This document shows, one piece after another, positions 29,368-37,975 of a DNA stretch of 64,000 bases (position 1 is its first letter; every line of letters begins with the position of its first letter). The position numbers and the translations under genes are program-made. Under the pieces are notes generated by a model. That model was given only the letters and a program-made list of their open reading frames with translations. It did no database searches and had not been told where the DNA came from. The stretch comes from an uncultured Oscillospiraceae bacterium (lineage in GTDB: Bacteria > Bacillota > Clostridia > Oscillospirales > Oscillospiraceae): positions 124,001-188,000 of the forward strand of contig CALXDJ010000001.1 of assembly GCA_944387035.1 (NCBI GenBank), given 5' to 3'.

Positions 29368-30298
29368 AGTACACACTCTTTTCCACGAACTTGAACTCCA
29401 AAAACAGCAAAAAACCGAACAGCAGCATCATCAAAATGGCATATGCGGAGGCCGTACCGGTTTTGAAAAATCCAAAAGCCTGATCATACACGGCGTAAAT
29501 GAGGTTGGTGCTGGCATTGTCCGGTCCGCCTTTGGTCACCATGTTGATGGGGGTAAAGATCTGCTGCATACCGGTGACAATGGACAAAATCAGCACGTAG
29601 ATGCCGGTAGAGCTGCTCATGGGCACCACGATGTTCAAAAAGATCCGCCAGGTTGGAATGTTGTCCAGGCGGGCAGCCTCCACCACCTCCATGGGCACGC
29701 TGGACACACCGGCCATCACCACAATGAAGTTATAGCCGAAAATCTTCCAGCTGGTCATGATGCTCAGCACCACGATCACCAATCCCTGGGTGTTGCTCCA
29801 GATCGGGACTGTCAATCCCAGCGCCTTGGCCACCGTAGCCACCGGCCCGGAAATGGGGTTGAGGATCCACACGAAGATCATGGTCCCCACCACCAGGGAG
29901 ATGACGCTGGGCAGGAAAATGGCGCTTTTGTAGAAGTTCTTTCCTTTTTTTACCACAAAGGACAAGATAAAGGAAAACACATACGGTGCGGCAAAGTCAA
30001 ATACCAGCAGCAGCAAAATATACAGCCCCGTATTCCCCATGATCTTGCCAAATGCCGGGTCGGTAAATACGGAAATATAGTTGTCCAATCCCACAAACTC
30101 CTTGGTGGGGCGGGTCATATTCCAGTCGAAGAAGCTCAGGTACAGCGTATAGAGCAGAGGGTAAAACATGAAGATGGCAAAGAGCACGGTTGCCGGGGCC
30201 AGCAGTCCGTAAGAGACCACCCGCTCCCGCCAGCTGCGCCGCAGCCCCAGCCGGTACGGTGCCCGTCCGGCTGTCAAAACAGCATGCATATCAGGCAA
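29357..30298 (-). CDS. ABC importer permease, UgpA/MalF type
   Basis: 313-residue permease with six transmembrane helices and the EAA-loop sequence EAARLDNIPTWRIFLNIVVP. It follows the binding-protein gene and overlaps the next permease. The start is likely TTG 30298, 9 bases after a strong AAAGGAG site; the first ATG, 30289, is 18 bases away from it. The N-terminal extension further upstream is not supported. Confidence 0.88.
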   Translation of the reverse strand: MPDMHAVLTAGRAPYRLGLRRSWRERVVSYGLLAPATVLFAIFMFYPLLYTLYLSFFDWNMTRPTKEFVGLDNYISVFTDPAFGKIMGNTGLYILLLLVFDFAAPYVFSFILSFVVKKGKNFYKSAIFLPSVISLVVGTMIFVWILNPISGPVATVAKALGLTVPIWSNTQGLVIVVLSIMTSWKIFGYNFIVVMAGVSSVPMEVVEAARLDNIPTWRIFLNIVVPMSSSTGIYVLILSIVTGMQQIFTPINMVTKGGPDNASTNLIYAVYDQAFGFFKTGTASAYAILMMLLFGFLLFLEFKFVEKSVYYEN

Positions 30299-30320
30299 AG
30301 CAATTCTCTCCTTTAAAGCT

Positions 30321-30349
30321 GGGGATCCCGCACAGGATGCGGGATCCCC
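30321..30349 (-). other. Intercistronic hairpin between binding protein and permease genes
   Basis: A perfect 12-bp stem (30321-30332 with 30338-30349) without a U-run, between the first and second transporter genes. Such elements usually stabilise the upstream mRNA segment, giving more binding protein than permease, as in the malE-malF spacer. Confidence 0.6.
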
Positions 30350-30363
30350 GGCAGTCTTGCAGA

Positions 30364-31680
30364 TCAGTCCTCGATGAAGGCCTGCACCTTGGCCTGGCAC
30401 TCATCCATGGCGGTGCTCACGTCCTTGGTGCCGCCCAGAACCTGGTCCCGCATATCGATCAGGGCCTGCTGGGCCTCCAGGGCAGAACCAGGCCATGCCG
30501 TCCACTGCACGGCGTCAGCGCGCTGATCCATGGCCGCCTGCATCAGGGGATTCTGCTCCAGATAGTCCTTGAGAATCTGGGAGTTTTCCGCACCCTTGGT
30601 CGCAGGGACATAACCGGTGCCGGCCACCCACTTGGCGGCGTTGTCATCGCTGCACAGGAACTTGATGAACTCCCAGGCAGCCTTCTGCTCCTCGGGATCC
30701 TGGGCGGTAATGGCCAGGTAGCAGCCGCCGGCAGGAACCGCGCGGTCCTCGCCCTCAAAGGCAGGGAACGTGGTGGAGCGTACATCGAAGTTGGCGGAAC
30801 TCATGATATTGGTGGCTTTGGCAATGGAGCCGATATACATGGCGATCTCGCCGTCGTTGAAGGCCTGGATGCCCTCGTCGTTGTTGGTCAGATGCACGGC
30901 AGACTCATCGGTGAGGACCATGTCGGCATAGGACTGCATGGCAGCCTTTCCCTTTTCAGAGTTGAACGTGGCCGTGGCGGTGTCACCGTCCCGGGTCAGC
31001 ATGGAGGCGCCGCCGGATTCCAGGATAGCCTGAAGCACCCAGGTATCGCCCTCCTGAAGATACGCGCCGTACTTGCCGGTCTTTTCCTTCACCGTCTTGG
31101 CAAAGGAGACAAACTCATCCCAGCTCTGGGGACCATCCTCGGAAAGCCCCGCCTCCCGCAGAAGATCGGCGTTGTAGAACAGCACGGGATTGGAGACGGA
31201 ATACGGCACGCCGGCCAGCACGCCCTCACTGTTCCGGGCCAGATCCAGGATACTGTCGGAGAAGGTATCCGTGAGGAAGCTCTCATCTTCCGGGAAGTAC
31301 TCCGAAACAATCTCCTCGGGGCTGATGTAAGAGAAGTTGGCGGGGAAATACTCAATGTTGGACCAGGACACCTGGACGATAGAGGGCGCATTGCCCGCAG
31401 CGGTATCGGCCTGGAGGTTCTTGAGCAGTTCATCATAGCTGGCGTTGAACCGGCCCTCTACCTCGATCTCATCCTGGCTGGCGTTGAACGTGTCGATGAA
31501 CTCCTGCACCGCGGCGCCGCCTTGGTTTTCACTGTTGATGTGCCAATACTGAATCTGAATCTTTTCGCCGTCGGCGGCTTCGTCATTGCCCGCGGCGGAA
31601 GCACCGCAGCCAGCCAGAGTGCCGGCCATCAAAGCCGCAGACAGCGCGGCAGCCAAAATCCGTTTCTTCTGAATCATCAT
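30364..31680 (-). CDS. Extracellular solute-binding lipoprotein, UgpB-like
   Basis: 438-residue ABC importer binding protein. The signal peptide ends in a lipobox (AGTLAGC, Cys about residue 25), so the mature protein is lipid-anchored to the outer face of the membrane. The mature part shows the CUT1 (family 1) binding-protein pattern: QIQYWHINSENQGG near the N-terminus, a GVPYSVSNPVLFYNADLL hinge-region motif and a late WEFIKFL stretch. An AAAAGGAG site precedes ATG 31680. The gene follows the metallophosphoesterase by 54 bases. Ligand not proven; glycerol-3-phosphate or a glycerophosphodiester is a guess from context, sugars are an alternative. Confidence 0.9.
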   Translation of the reverse strand: MMIQKKRILAAALSAALMAGTLAGCGASAAGNDEAADGEKIQIQYWHINSENQGGAAVQEFIDTFNASQDEIEVEGRFNASYDELLKNLQADTAAGNAPSIVQVSWSNIEYFPANFSYISPEEIVSEYFPEDESFLTDTFSDSILDLARNSEGVLAGVPYSVSNPVLFYNADLLREAGLSEDGPQSWDEFVSFAKTVKEKTGKYGAYLQEGDTWVLQAILESGGASMLTRDGDTATATFNSEKGKAAMQSYADMVLTDESAVHLTNNDEGIQAFNDGEIAMYIGSIAKATNIMSSANFDVRSTTFPAFEGEDRAVPAGGCYLAITAQDPEEQKAAWEFIKFLCSDDNAAKWVAGTGYVPATKGAENSQILKDYLEQNPLMQAAMDQRADAVQWTAWPGSALEAQQALIDMRDQVLGGTKDVSTAMDECQAKVQAFIED

Positions 31681-31734
31681 ACTTACTCCTTTTTGCTCGT
31701 TAAGCGTTCCTGTATCAAATCCGACCTGATTTTC

Positions 31735-32529
31735 TCAAAAGGGCAGGCGGCAAATTTCGGGATGGAAGGGAAACACCTGGTGCGGATGGGTGATGATTTC
31801 CCGGTCTTCCAGCCAGCAGGTGTTGTATCCCCGGGTCTCGGTGTAAATCACTTCCGTGGGACTGACCGTTTCCACACCGAAGGCAAAGGACTCTGCCGTA
31901 ATCTGGCGAACTCCCAGCACCGTGCGGTCCTCGGCGTAGTGGGCATGTCCGCACAGATAGGCGATGACATCACTCTTGGCGAGTACCGCTCCCAAAGATT
32001 CGGGATAATCTGTGTGGAACCAGGCCTGGCGGCTGGCAAGCGGATGGTGCCCCAGCAAAATGGTACCCTGGCCGTACGGCTGAGCCAGTTCCTCAGCCAG
32101 CCACTGCACCTGCTCCTGAGAAATCACGCCGCAGCCGTTGCCTTCCTGCGCCGTATCCATTACCAGGAAGCGATATCCGCCCAGCTCATAGCGGGCCGTG
32201 TAGCTGCCGGTGCGTTCTTCTCCCAGATAGCCCCGGTAAAACGCCTGCTTGAAATCGTGATTGCCCAGCACCGGAATCACCGGGATTCCGCTGCACTCCC
32301 GTTCGATCAGCTCCCGCAGGTAACGGTAGTCCTCCTCGGTTCCCTCATGGACCAGATCTCCGGTGAGCACGACCACATCCGGATGGGCCGCCACCGCCTC
32401 CCGGATCCCGGCAAGAACATAGTTGACCGGCGGCACCGGCTGGCGCAGGGGCGCCCGGTCCAGCATGGATCCGTTATAATCCCGTAAGATATGCAGATCC
32501 GAAAGATGCGCAATTTGAAGTGTTGCCAT
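31735..32529 (-). CDS. Calcineurin-like metallophosphoesterase (GpdQ/CpdA-like)
   Basis: 264-residue two-metal phosphoesterase. All five motifs are visible: DLH (residues 10-12), GDLVHEG, GNHD, GHHP and GHAH. The layout matches class III cyclic-nucleotide or glycerophosphodiester phosphodiesterases (CpdA, GpdQ). No signal peptide, so probably cytoplasmic. ATG 32529 is set by an AAAGGAG site. As first gene of the Ugp-type operon it probably hydrolyses the imported phosphodiester; this is inference from neighbourhood. Confidence 0.85.
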   Translation of the reverse strand: MATLQIAHLSDLHILRDYNGSMLDRAPLRQPVPPVNYVLAGIREAVAAHPDVVVLTGDLVHEGTEEDYRYLRELIERECSGIPVIPVLGNHDFKQAFYRGYLGEERTGSYTARYELGGYRFLVMDTAQEGNGCGVISQEQVQWLAEELAQPYGQGTILLGHHPLASRQAWFHTDYPESLGAVLAKSDVIAYLCGHAHYAEDRTVLGVRQITAESFAFGVETVSPTEVIYTETRGYNTCWLEDREIITHPHQVFPFHPEICRLPF

Positions 32530-32732
32530 GTGTCTCCTTTCCGTGCGGGACACCAGGAGTTTGCAAAGGTCTCCCGCTCAAACCAACGGTGTCAGTATAC
32601 CGTTTGCCTTGTCAAGATCGTTACCACCACTCTGTTAAAAATGGCCATTGGGGCCGATTCATAGCTCTTTCCGGCCGCATGCACAAATCCATCCGCTCGT
32701 TCTCCCACTGCGTTCCGGTAATTCTTCACACA

Positions 32733-32771
32733 AAAAAGCCGCCTTCTCCCCATTTGGGAAGAGGGCGGCTG
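32733..32771 (-). terminator. Orphan rho-independent terminator
   Basis: A 16-pair stem with one mismatch and one wobble in the segment 32739-32771, with an A6 run on its left that becomes U6 on the minus-strand transcript. It lies about 210 bases before the metallophosphoesterase start and after the terminator of the HAD gene, so it either backs up that terminator or attenuates the downstream operon. Confidence 0.65.
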
Positions 32772-32918
32772 GAAACAGCAAGTACACGCGCGGACACACA
32801 TGTTAAGTCTCTGGTCTGCCATTCCTGGAAACATCAAATTCTGATCTGCTTTTCGAAAAATTCTCCCAGACCCAGAGTGTCTTTTTGTTGCGCGCCTCAC
32901 AGGTAATCGTTTTCAGGC

Positions 32919-32946
32919 AAAAAAAGAACCGGCCGCAAGGCCGGTT
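32919..32946 (-). terminator. Rho-independent terminator of the HAD phosphatase gene
   Basis: Perfect 8-bp GC-rich stem (32927-32934 with 32939-32946, loop GCAA) with a run of seven A on its left, giving a U7 tail on the minus strand. Confidence 0.8.
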
Positions 32947-32975
32947 TTGCAATACATTTTTAATTGGGCCCGCAG

Positions 32976-33638
32976 TCAGTCCTGCTCCAACTGCTCCAAT
33001 AGGGGCAGCAGCTGGTCCATCCGCTGAATCTGTGCGTCGGTTTGCTCCAGCACCTGATGGTTTTTCCCCTCATTGAGAAATCCCACGGTAAACATCTCCG
33101 CCCGATGCAGCGCCAACGTGCCGGGTTCGCTGTCCTCCACACCAACCGCACAGCAGGCCGGAACCCCCGCCTGTGCCAGGGCGTACTGATAAATATCCGG
33201 CGCAGGCTTCAGATTCTTCACCTGATTCTGCGTCACAAAGAAATCGATATACGGCGTCACCTTCAGATAGTCCGCCACCTCCCGGACAAAGGATTCATCC
33301 GAAGAGGACACGATAGCCATCCGGTATCCCCGCTCCCGCAGGGTCTGCAGAGTCGGCGTCAAACCGGGAGCCTCCGGAATGCGCTCCGCTTTCACAATCT
33401 CCAGCGTAATGGCAAAATGCTCCCGCGCGATTTCCTCAATATCGGCCTCCACGCCTGCCAGGCGGCACAATTCTTCCCAACGCCTCCGCACGGAATACCC
33501 GGTCAACCGCCCCAAGCGGGTGTGATCCACCCCCAGCTTGATGCCCAGACGACGGTTTGCCTCAGCATGTGCCCATTCATCATCCAGCATGGTCCCATCA
33601 AGATCAAAGGTTACCAGCTGAATCTTTTTCGTATCCAT
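32976..33638 (-). CDS. HAD-superfamily phosphatase, beta-phosphoglucomutase-like
   Basis: 220-residue HAD hydrolase: motif I FDLDGTMLD, cap domain with helices, motif II IVSSSD, motif III Lys in KNLKPAPDIY, motif IV VGVEDSEPG. The LKPAPD..VGVEDS pattern is typical of subclass IA enzymes such as beta-phosphoglucomutases and small sugar-phosphate phosphatases. Substrate cannot be assigned. ATG 33638 has a GGGGGG-type site upstream. It appears monocistronic. Confidence 0.85.
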   Translation of the reverse strand: MDTKKIQLVTFDLDGTMLDDEWAHAEANRRLGIKLGVDHTRLGRLTGYSVRRRWEELCRLAGVEADIEEIAREHFAITLEIVKAERIPEAPGLTPTLQTLRERGYRMAIVSSSDESFVREVADYLKVTPYIDFFVTQNQVKNLKPAPDIYQYALAQAGVPACCAVGVEDSEPGTLALHRAEMFTVGFLNEGKNHQVLEQTDAQIQRMDQLLPLLEQLEQD

Positions 33639-33760
33639 ATCATCCCCCCGCTTCAACACAGCATATTTGCCGTCCTGTCATTATATCGGTCCCGCCGGGA
33701 GAAAGTCAACGGGCTTATGATGTTTTTTCTGTTCAACTCCTGTAAAGTTGCGCGGACGAA

Positions 33761-33796
33761 AACGCCCCCGGCCATTCGGCCGGGGGTGTTTCTTTC
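33761..33796. terminator. Terminator between HAD and altronate dehydratase-like genes
   Basis: A 13-bp stem with one wobble (33761-33773 with 33778-33790, loop ATTC), downstream of the minus-strand dehydratase operon. The U-run on that strand is short (GTTTT). Confidence 0.6.
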
Positions 33797-33818
33797 TTAT
33801 GGTACTATGCCGCAAACA

Positions 33819-34979
33819 TTAGACGTAGTTGCAGGCACGGGCGATTGCCATTTCAGTATAGCCCAGGGACTCCGCCTTGGTCTGCTTGCCGCTGGCCACT
33901 TCCACCAGCAGCTTGAGCAGTTCGTCGCCCATCTCCTTGAGGTCGCCGCCGTAGATCAGCGGAGAGGCATCCACATCGATGTTGTCGATCATGTTGGCAT
34001 ACGTGATGCGGTTGCCGGTAATCTTAATGACCGGAGCAATGGGGTTGCCGGTAGGCGTACCGCGGCCGCTGGAGAACACCACCACCTGGGCGCCGCCGGC
34101 CACCATGGCCGCCACGGAAGAGGGGTCGTGGCCCGGGGTATCCATAATGACCAGGCCCTTCTTGGCCTCCACCTGCTTGGCATAATCATAAACTTCCATC
34201 ACGGGAGAGTGACCGCCCTTGTGGATGCAGCCCAGAGACTTCTCCTCCAGGGTGGTAATGCCGCCGGCCTTGTTGCCGGGAGAGGGATTGCCCTTGCGGA
34301 CTTCCTCGCCCACCATCTGGAGCGCCTTTTCATAGCGGTGCACGATCTCGAAGATCCGATCCCGCACCTCGGGCGTGGCAGCCCGGCGGGCCAGGATGTG
34401 CTCGGCACCGATGAACTCCGTGGTCTCAGAGAGAATAGAGGTCGCGCCGGCCTGAACCAGCAGATCGGAGAGCTGGCCGATGAGCACGTTGGCGGCAAGG
34501 CCGCTGGTGGGATCCGAACCGCCGCACTCCGTGCCCAGAATCAGCTCGGAAATGGGGAACTTCTCCTTCTGGAGCAAGGAGGCCTCCTCCACCATTTCCT
34601 TGGCATAGCGCACAGCCTTGTCGATGGCCTTGAGGGTGCCGCCGGACTCCTGAATGATCACCTGCTTGAGCGGCTTGTTGGTGCGCTGGCGAATGGCGTC
34701 CACCACCAGATCCATCTGGCAGTTCTCACAGCCCAGAGACACCACCACCGTGCCGTAAATATTGGGGTTGGCCGCATAACCGGCCATGACGTCCATGGTC
34801 AGCTGCTGGTCCGGCGCCACCTGGGCGCAGCCCTGCTGGTTGTTGAAAGTAACAGAGCCCGTCACCTGCTGGGCAATAATCCGAGTGGTATCCGAAGCGC
34901 AGACGCTGGCAGGCAGAATCAGCACCTTATTGCGGACGCCTACACGCCCATCCGGGCGGCGATAACCATAAAATTCCAT
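33819..34979 (-). CDS. UxaA-family sugar-acid dehydratase, large (catalytic) subunit
   Basis: 386 residues matching the second domain of altronate/galactarate dehydratases (UxaA/GarD family), iron-dependent enzymes that remove water from sugar acids to give 2-keto-3-deoxy acids. Features: N-terminal GYRRPDGRVGVRN, Cys residues in SLGCENCQ, the TECGGSD motif typical of UxaA and its homologues, a GGITTLEEKSLGCIHKGGHSP segment and an FSSGRGTPTGNPIAPVIKITGN motif near the C-terminus. The N-terminal SAF domain is encoded by the separate gene just upstream, 15 bases away. Substrate not determined. Confidence 0.88.
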   Translation of the reverse strand: MEFYGYRRPDGRVGVRNKVLILPASVCASDTTRIIAQQVTGSVTFNNQQGCAQVAPDQQLTMDVMAGYAANPNIYGTVVVSLGCENCQMDLVVDAIRQRTNKPLKQVIIQESGGTLKAIDKAVRYAKEMVEEASLLQKEKFPISELILGTECGGSDPTSGLAANVLIGQLSDLLVQAGATSILSETTEFIGAEHILARRAATPEVRDRIFEIVHRYEKALQMVGEEVRKGNPSPGNKAGGITTLEEKSLGCIHKGGHSPVMEVYDYAKQVEAKKGLVIMDTPGHDPSSVAAMVAGGAQVVVFSSGRGTPTGNPIAPVIKITGNRITYANMIDNIDVDASPLIYGGDLKEMGDELLKLLVEVASGKQTKAESLGYTEMAIARACNYV

Positions 34980-34994
34980 ATGTTCCCCTCGCTT

Positions 34995-35285
34995 TCAGAC
35001 TTTCTCTTCCAGATTTTCCCGGTGTCCCTCCACATTGTGGACATGGACGTGTTCTCCGGTCCGAATGTCCTGGGAGGCAATGCCGATATGCTCACCGTAC
35101 TTGACCACCGGTTCTCCCTTGGGGATATCCCGGATCGCAATCTTATGATAAATGATGATGTCCTGTGCCGCAGTCAGGCTGACATCCTGGCCGTTTGCAG
35201 CATACGTAACGGTATCGCCCTTGGCGATGGGCTCGATGGCGACGGCAACATTGTCCTTGCCGTCAATGATCATGGCATTGCGCAT
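34995..35285 (-). CDS. UxaA-family dehydratase small subunit (SAF domain)
   Basis: 96-residue SAF-domain protein, the N-terminal domain of altronate dehydratases as a separate polypeptide. The sequence VAVAIEPIAKGDTVTY and the final HNVEGHR motif are typical. It forms the substrate-binding lid with the large subunit in split enzymes such as (R)-sulfolactate or galactarate-type dehydratases. The ATG at 35285 has an AAAGGAG site. Second gene of the LarA-like operon. Confidence 0.88.
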   Translation of the reverse strand: MRNAMIIDGKDNVAVAIEPIAKGDTVTYAANGQDVSLTAAQDIIIYHKIAIRDIPKGEPVVKYGEHIGIASQDIRTGEHVHVHNVEGHRENLEEKV

Positions 35286-35337
35286 GATGTACACTCCTTT
35301 TTTCTTGGATATTTTCTCCGGCAGGCATTCGCAGCGT

Positions 35338-36621
35338 TCAGAACAGGTTTCCGTTCTCGTCGAAGGCCAGCTCGTAGGGTTCTGAGAGGATCTCGATATT
35401 GGGGTTGGCCTTGGCCAGCGGCAGCATGCCTTCGGAAATCTCGATGACATCGATATGGGCCGTATTGGGGATGCGGATCATCTTCATGTTGGTCTGATCC
35501 TCGGCATCCGGGCAGCAGCAAAGCGCCAGCTGCAGAGCCTCACGGTCATTGTCCATAATCATCGGAATTTTCATCAGATGCAGGAAGGTGTTGGTGACAC
35601 CGGTGGGATACGTCATCTCCAGCTTCATTTTGTTGAACAGGCGCCGGGTGGTAACCTCCGCCAAGCCAATGCCCTGGGCATTGCCGTGGGTCTCATCGCT
35701 CAGATCCAGAATGACCACCTTCTCAGCGTCAATGCCGCCGGAGCAGTATTGAGGCTGAACGAAGCGTCCGGAGATGTTGGGATCCATCCCGTCACCGGAG
35801 AAGTTCTTTCCGATCTTGTCCACTACCAGCACATCACACTCATCAAAAAGCAGATGGGCAATGGTCTCATAGGACAGATCCCGGAGCTTCGGCTCTTCGG
35901 TGATGATCTCCTCCGGGCTGAGGCCCTTGACCAAATAGGTCTCATCGTAGGCGTTTTCCACAATGGCAATGCCGCCCAAAATGGGGCAGTTTTCCATCAC
36001 GGCCCGGCCGTACTCCTCCACCAGCTCGTGCATGATACCCGGGCTTTGGTGGTGAATGTTCTCCGCGCCGTGCTGCTTGCCCAGGCCAATGGCCATCATC
36101 TTCATCAGGCCGCTTTCATACCGGCCCCGGAAAGACGTATGCGGCTTGACCCGGTTGAACAGCAAAATGCCATCTGCCTCAGAGGCATATTTGTCAATTC
36201 GCACCGGCTGCTTGCGCACCGCGGAAAGACCGATCTCCACCGTTTCCATGGAACTCTTTACCGGGCATCCCATGGCCTCCTCGGTGATGCCGTAATCCCG
36301 CAGAATCTGCAGCTGGCCCTCAGCCGTTGCGCCGCCATGGCTGCCCATGGAAGCGACAATGTACGGCTCAGCACCTTTGGATTTGACAAAATCCACCATT
36401 GCCCGGGCCATCACGGCATAATGGGTGATGCCCCGGCTGCCGCAAGTGATGGCGATTTTCTGCCCAGGCAGAATCTTTCCCCCGATCTCTTCCCGGTCCA
36501 GCTCTCTGGTTACTACACCTGCCAGCTCGGTCTCCGGGATATGGGTCCGGTCAAAATTCTGGCGAATCTTCACCATTTTCGGAATCGGAACGTCTCGGAT
36601 CAGGTCAGTAATCGTCTCCAT
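35338..36621 (-). CDS. LarA-like (DUF2088) nickel-pincer racemase/epimerase family protein
   Basis: 427 residues with similarity in pattern to lactate racemase LarA, an enzyme using a nickel-pincer nucleotide to racemise or epimerise 2-hydroxy acids. Likely equivalents of the catalytic set: His in MGSHGG, His in VKPHTSF, and Lys/His in the MKMMAIGLGKQHGAENIHH region. LarA homologues act on various hydroxy acids beyond lactate. No larB, larC or larE maturation gene lies in the window. It is the first gene of the three-gene operon with the split UxaA-type dehydratase, so it may set the stereochemistry of the acid that the dehydratase uses; this is inference. Confidence 0.78.
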   Translation of the reverse strand: METITDLIRDVPIPKMVKIRQNFDRTHIPETELAGVVTRELDREEIGGKILPGQKIAITCGSRGITHYAVMARAMVDFVKSKGAEPYIVASMGSHGGATAEGQLQILRDYGITEEAMGCPVKSSMETVEIGLSAVRKQPVRIDKYASEADGILLFNRVKPHTSFRGRYESGLMKMMAIGLGKQHGAENIHHQSPGIMHELVEEYGRAVMENCPILGGIAIVENAYDETYLVKGLSPEEIITEEPKLRDLSYETIAHLLFDECDVLVVDKIGKNFSGDGMDPNISGRFVQPQYCSGGIDAEKVVILDLSDETHGNAQGIGLAEVTTRRLFNKMKLEMTYPTGVTNTFLHLMKIPMIMDNDREALQLALCCCPDAEDQTNMKMIRIPNTAHIDVIEISEGMLPLAKANPNIEILSEPYELAFDENGNLF

Positions 36622-36686
36622 AACTTTCCTCCTTACGGCTGTCCGGCGGTGGATGATTTCCTTCCGGTCTGTCGCTCTCCTCCCTT

Positions 36687-36718
36687 AGTTTACGAACCCT
36701 GCCCCCGCTTGTCAAGCG
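36687..36718 (-). promoter_or_regulatory. Promoter of the larA-like/uxaA operon with palindromic operator
   Basis: Minus-strand SigA promoter: TTGACA (36710-36715), 17-base spacer, TAAACT (36687-36692). The -35 lies within the 13-bp palindrome CGCTT-GAC-AAGCG (36706-36718), a likely operator for an unidentified sugar-acid regulator. Confidence 0.72.
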
Positions 36719-36779
36719 TTTATGGTCCAATTCTGATAAAAACCCTGCTAAGTTCCCGTTTCATTTCCGGCATTTCGCA

Positions 36780-36822
36780 CACAGCTCCTCCGCATCCTGT
36801 TTCTGGAAGCGGAGGAGCTGTG
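36780..36822. other. Long-stem hairpin downstream of the SGNH hydrolase gene
   Basis: A 14-bp stem (36780-36793 with 36809-36822) with a 15-base loop. No U-run on either strand; it may end the SGNH transcript or protect its 3' end. Confidence 0.45.
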
Positions 36823-36880
36823 CATCCCCATGAAATTTCGAAAACCAGCAGCCGGAATCTCCGGTGCAGGGAACGAAGCG

Positions 36881-37768
36881 TTATACCGAGTGTGTGCGCA
36901 GATAATCCAGCCAGATCCGGCAGCCCTGCGTATTCAAATGCACGCCGTCAAACGTCAGCTCCGGGCGCAGGCAGCCATCCTCTCCCGTCACCGCCTCCGC
37001 CACATTGACATAGGCGCAATCCTTCTCCTCTGCCAGGGCCATAATGGCTTCGTTGTAGGTCTGGATTCTCTGATTGTTCACATAGGTCTTTTTCGCGTCC
37101 TGCTTGGCACTGACCGGCAGGATGGACTGAAGTACAATCTGTGCGTCGGGGTGATCCTCCCGGAGACGGTCAATGACCTTGGCATATTGATTCTGGAACG
37201 TCTCGACTTTGACCCAGCCCAGTTCATTGACGCCCAGCATCACATAGATCTTTCCGCACGGTTCCTCCGCCATGGCGTCCAGCAAGGGAACTTTGCTTCC
37301 ATCTTCCATGGTCCACGCATTTTTGGAAAAAACCGACTCCACCGTCGCGCCCACGGAATAGAAATAGGTTCCTTCCTTCAGGCCGCTGTACAGGGAAAAT
37401 CCTTCCGTACGGGAGTCTCCCAAAAAGATCACATCCTGAAAGTATGTATCTTCCACTGCCTCCGATTCCGGCACAGGGGCCCAGGGAGCCTCCTGCACAA
37501 CCGCCTCTTGGGACTGTACCGCATCCGGCTCTTCCGCAGGCGGATCCGACACGGCCTGCTCCGGCATCTTTCCCGGCTGCCGCTTCTGAACCGGCCGCTT
37601 AGGCGTCTGCGGTACCGTGACTTCCGGAGGTTCCGGCTCACTGACCGGAGACTCGATTGCCTTTCCCGGTCCTACCGGAGAAAAAAGGACCGCCATGATT
37701 GCCATTAATCCCAGGATTCCCGGAATCCGGATTCCCCATCTTTTCTTCTTTTCCCGTCTGCCCGCCAT
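36881..37768 (-). CDS. Membrane-anchored SGNH/GDSL-family hydrolase
   Basis: 295 residues: a basic N-terminus, one membrane helix (about residues 13-32), a Pro/Glu/Val-rich linker, and an SGNH esterase domain outside the cell. Catalytic blocks: block I FLGDSRTEG (nucleophile Ser), block II Gly in the SVGATV segment, block III Asn in LGVNELG, and block V DGVHLNTQG with Asp and His. Similar proteins remove acetyl groups from cell-wall or exopolysaccharide. A TATAAT element lies upstream. Substrate unknown. Confidence 0.85.
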   Translation of the reverse strand: MAGRREKKKRWGIRIPGILGLMAIMAVLFSPVGPGKAIESPVSEPEPPEVTVPQTPKRPVQKRQPGKMPEQAVSDPPAEEPDAVQSQEAVVQEAPWAPVPESEAVEDTYFQDVIFLGDSRTEGFSLYSGLKEGTYFYSVGATVESVFSKNAWTMEDGSKVPLLDAMAEEPCGKIYVMLGVNELGWVKVETFQNQYAKVIDRLREDHPDAQIVLQSILPVSAKQDAKKTYVNNQRIQTYNEAIMALAEEKDCAYVNVAEAVTGEDGCLRPELTFDGVHLNTQGCRIWLDYLRTHSV

Positions 37769-37885
37769 AGCTCCCGCCTCCTGCGCTGGAATTTTCTTTT
37801 CTACTATTATAGACGGTTCAGGTCGGGAAAAGTCGAAACAAATTGATGAAAAAAGAGTATCAAATTGTCACACGTTTTTATGCAG

Positions 37886-37920
37886 CCGCCCCCTGCAGCC
37901 ATTTGGGCCGCAGGGGGCGG
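37886..37920. other. GC-rich hairpin downstream of the nucleotidyltransferase gene
   Basis: An 11-bp stem (37886-37896 with 37910-37920) in the 207-base interval between two minus-strand genes. No U-run follows on either strand; it may act as a weak terminator. Confidence 0.4.
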
Positions 37921-37975
37921 AATCAATTCCCAGTTTCCGCGCAGAAGCTTTCCCGCTCCAGCGCTTTTGGAAGCC

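Larger units (their letters stand above)
32530..32975. other. Gene-free interval between metallophosphoesterase and HAD phosphatase genes
   Basis: A 446-base interval with two terminator-like hairpins on the minus strand (32919-32946 and 32733-32771), a TATACT element (minus strand, 32606-32611 region) without a -35, and no convincing gene. Short open frames here cross the hairpins and lack ribosome sites. Confidence 0.6.

Noticed and set aside
32592-32900. Short frames on both strands between the phosphoesterase and HAD genes
   Set aside because: They run across terminator hairpins, lack ribosome sites and show no protein-like pattern.
32905-32922. CcpA cre-like sequence
   Set aside because: The match is partial, off-centre and far from a clear promoter; not strong enough to annotate.
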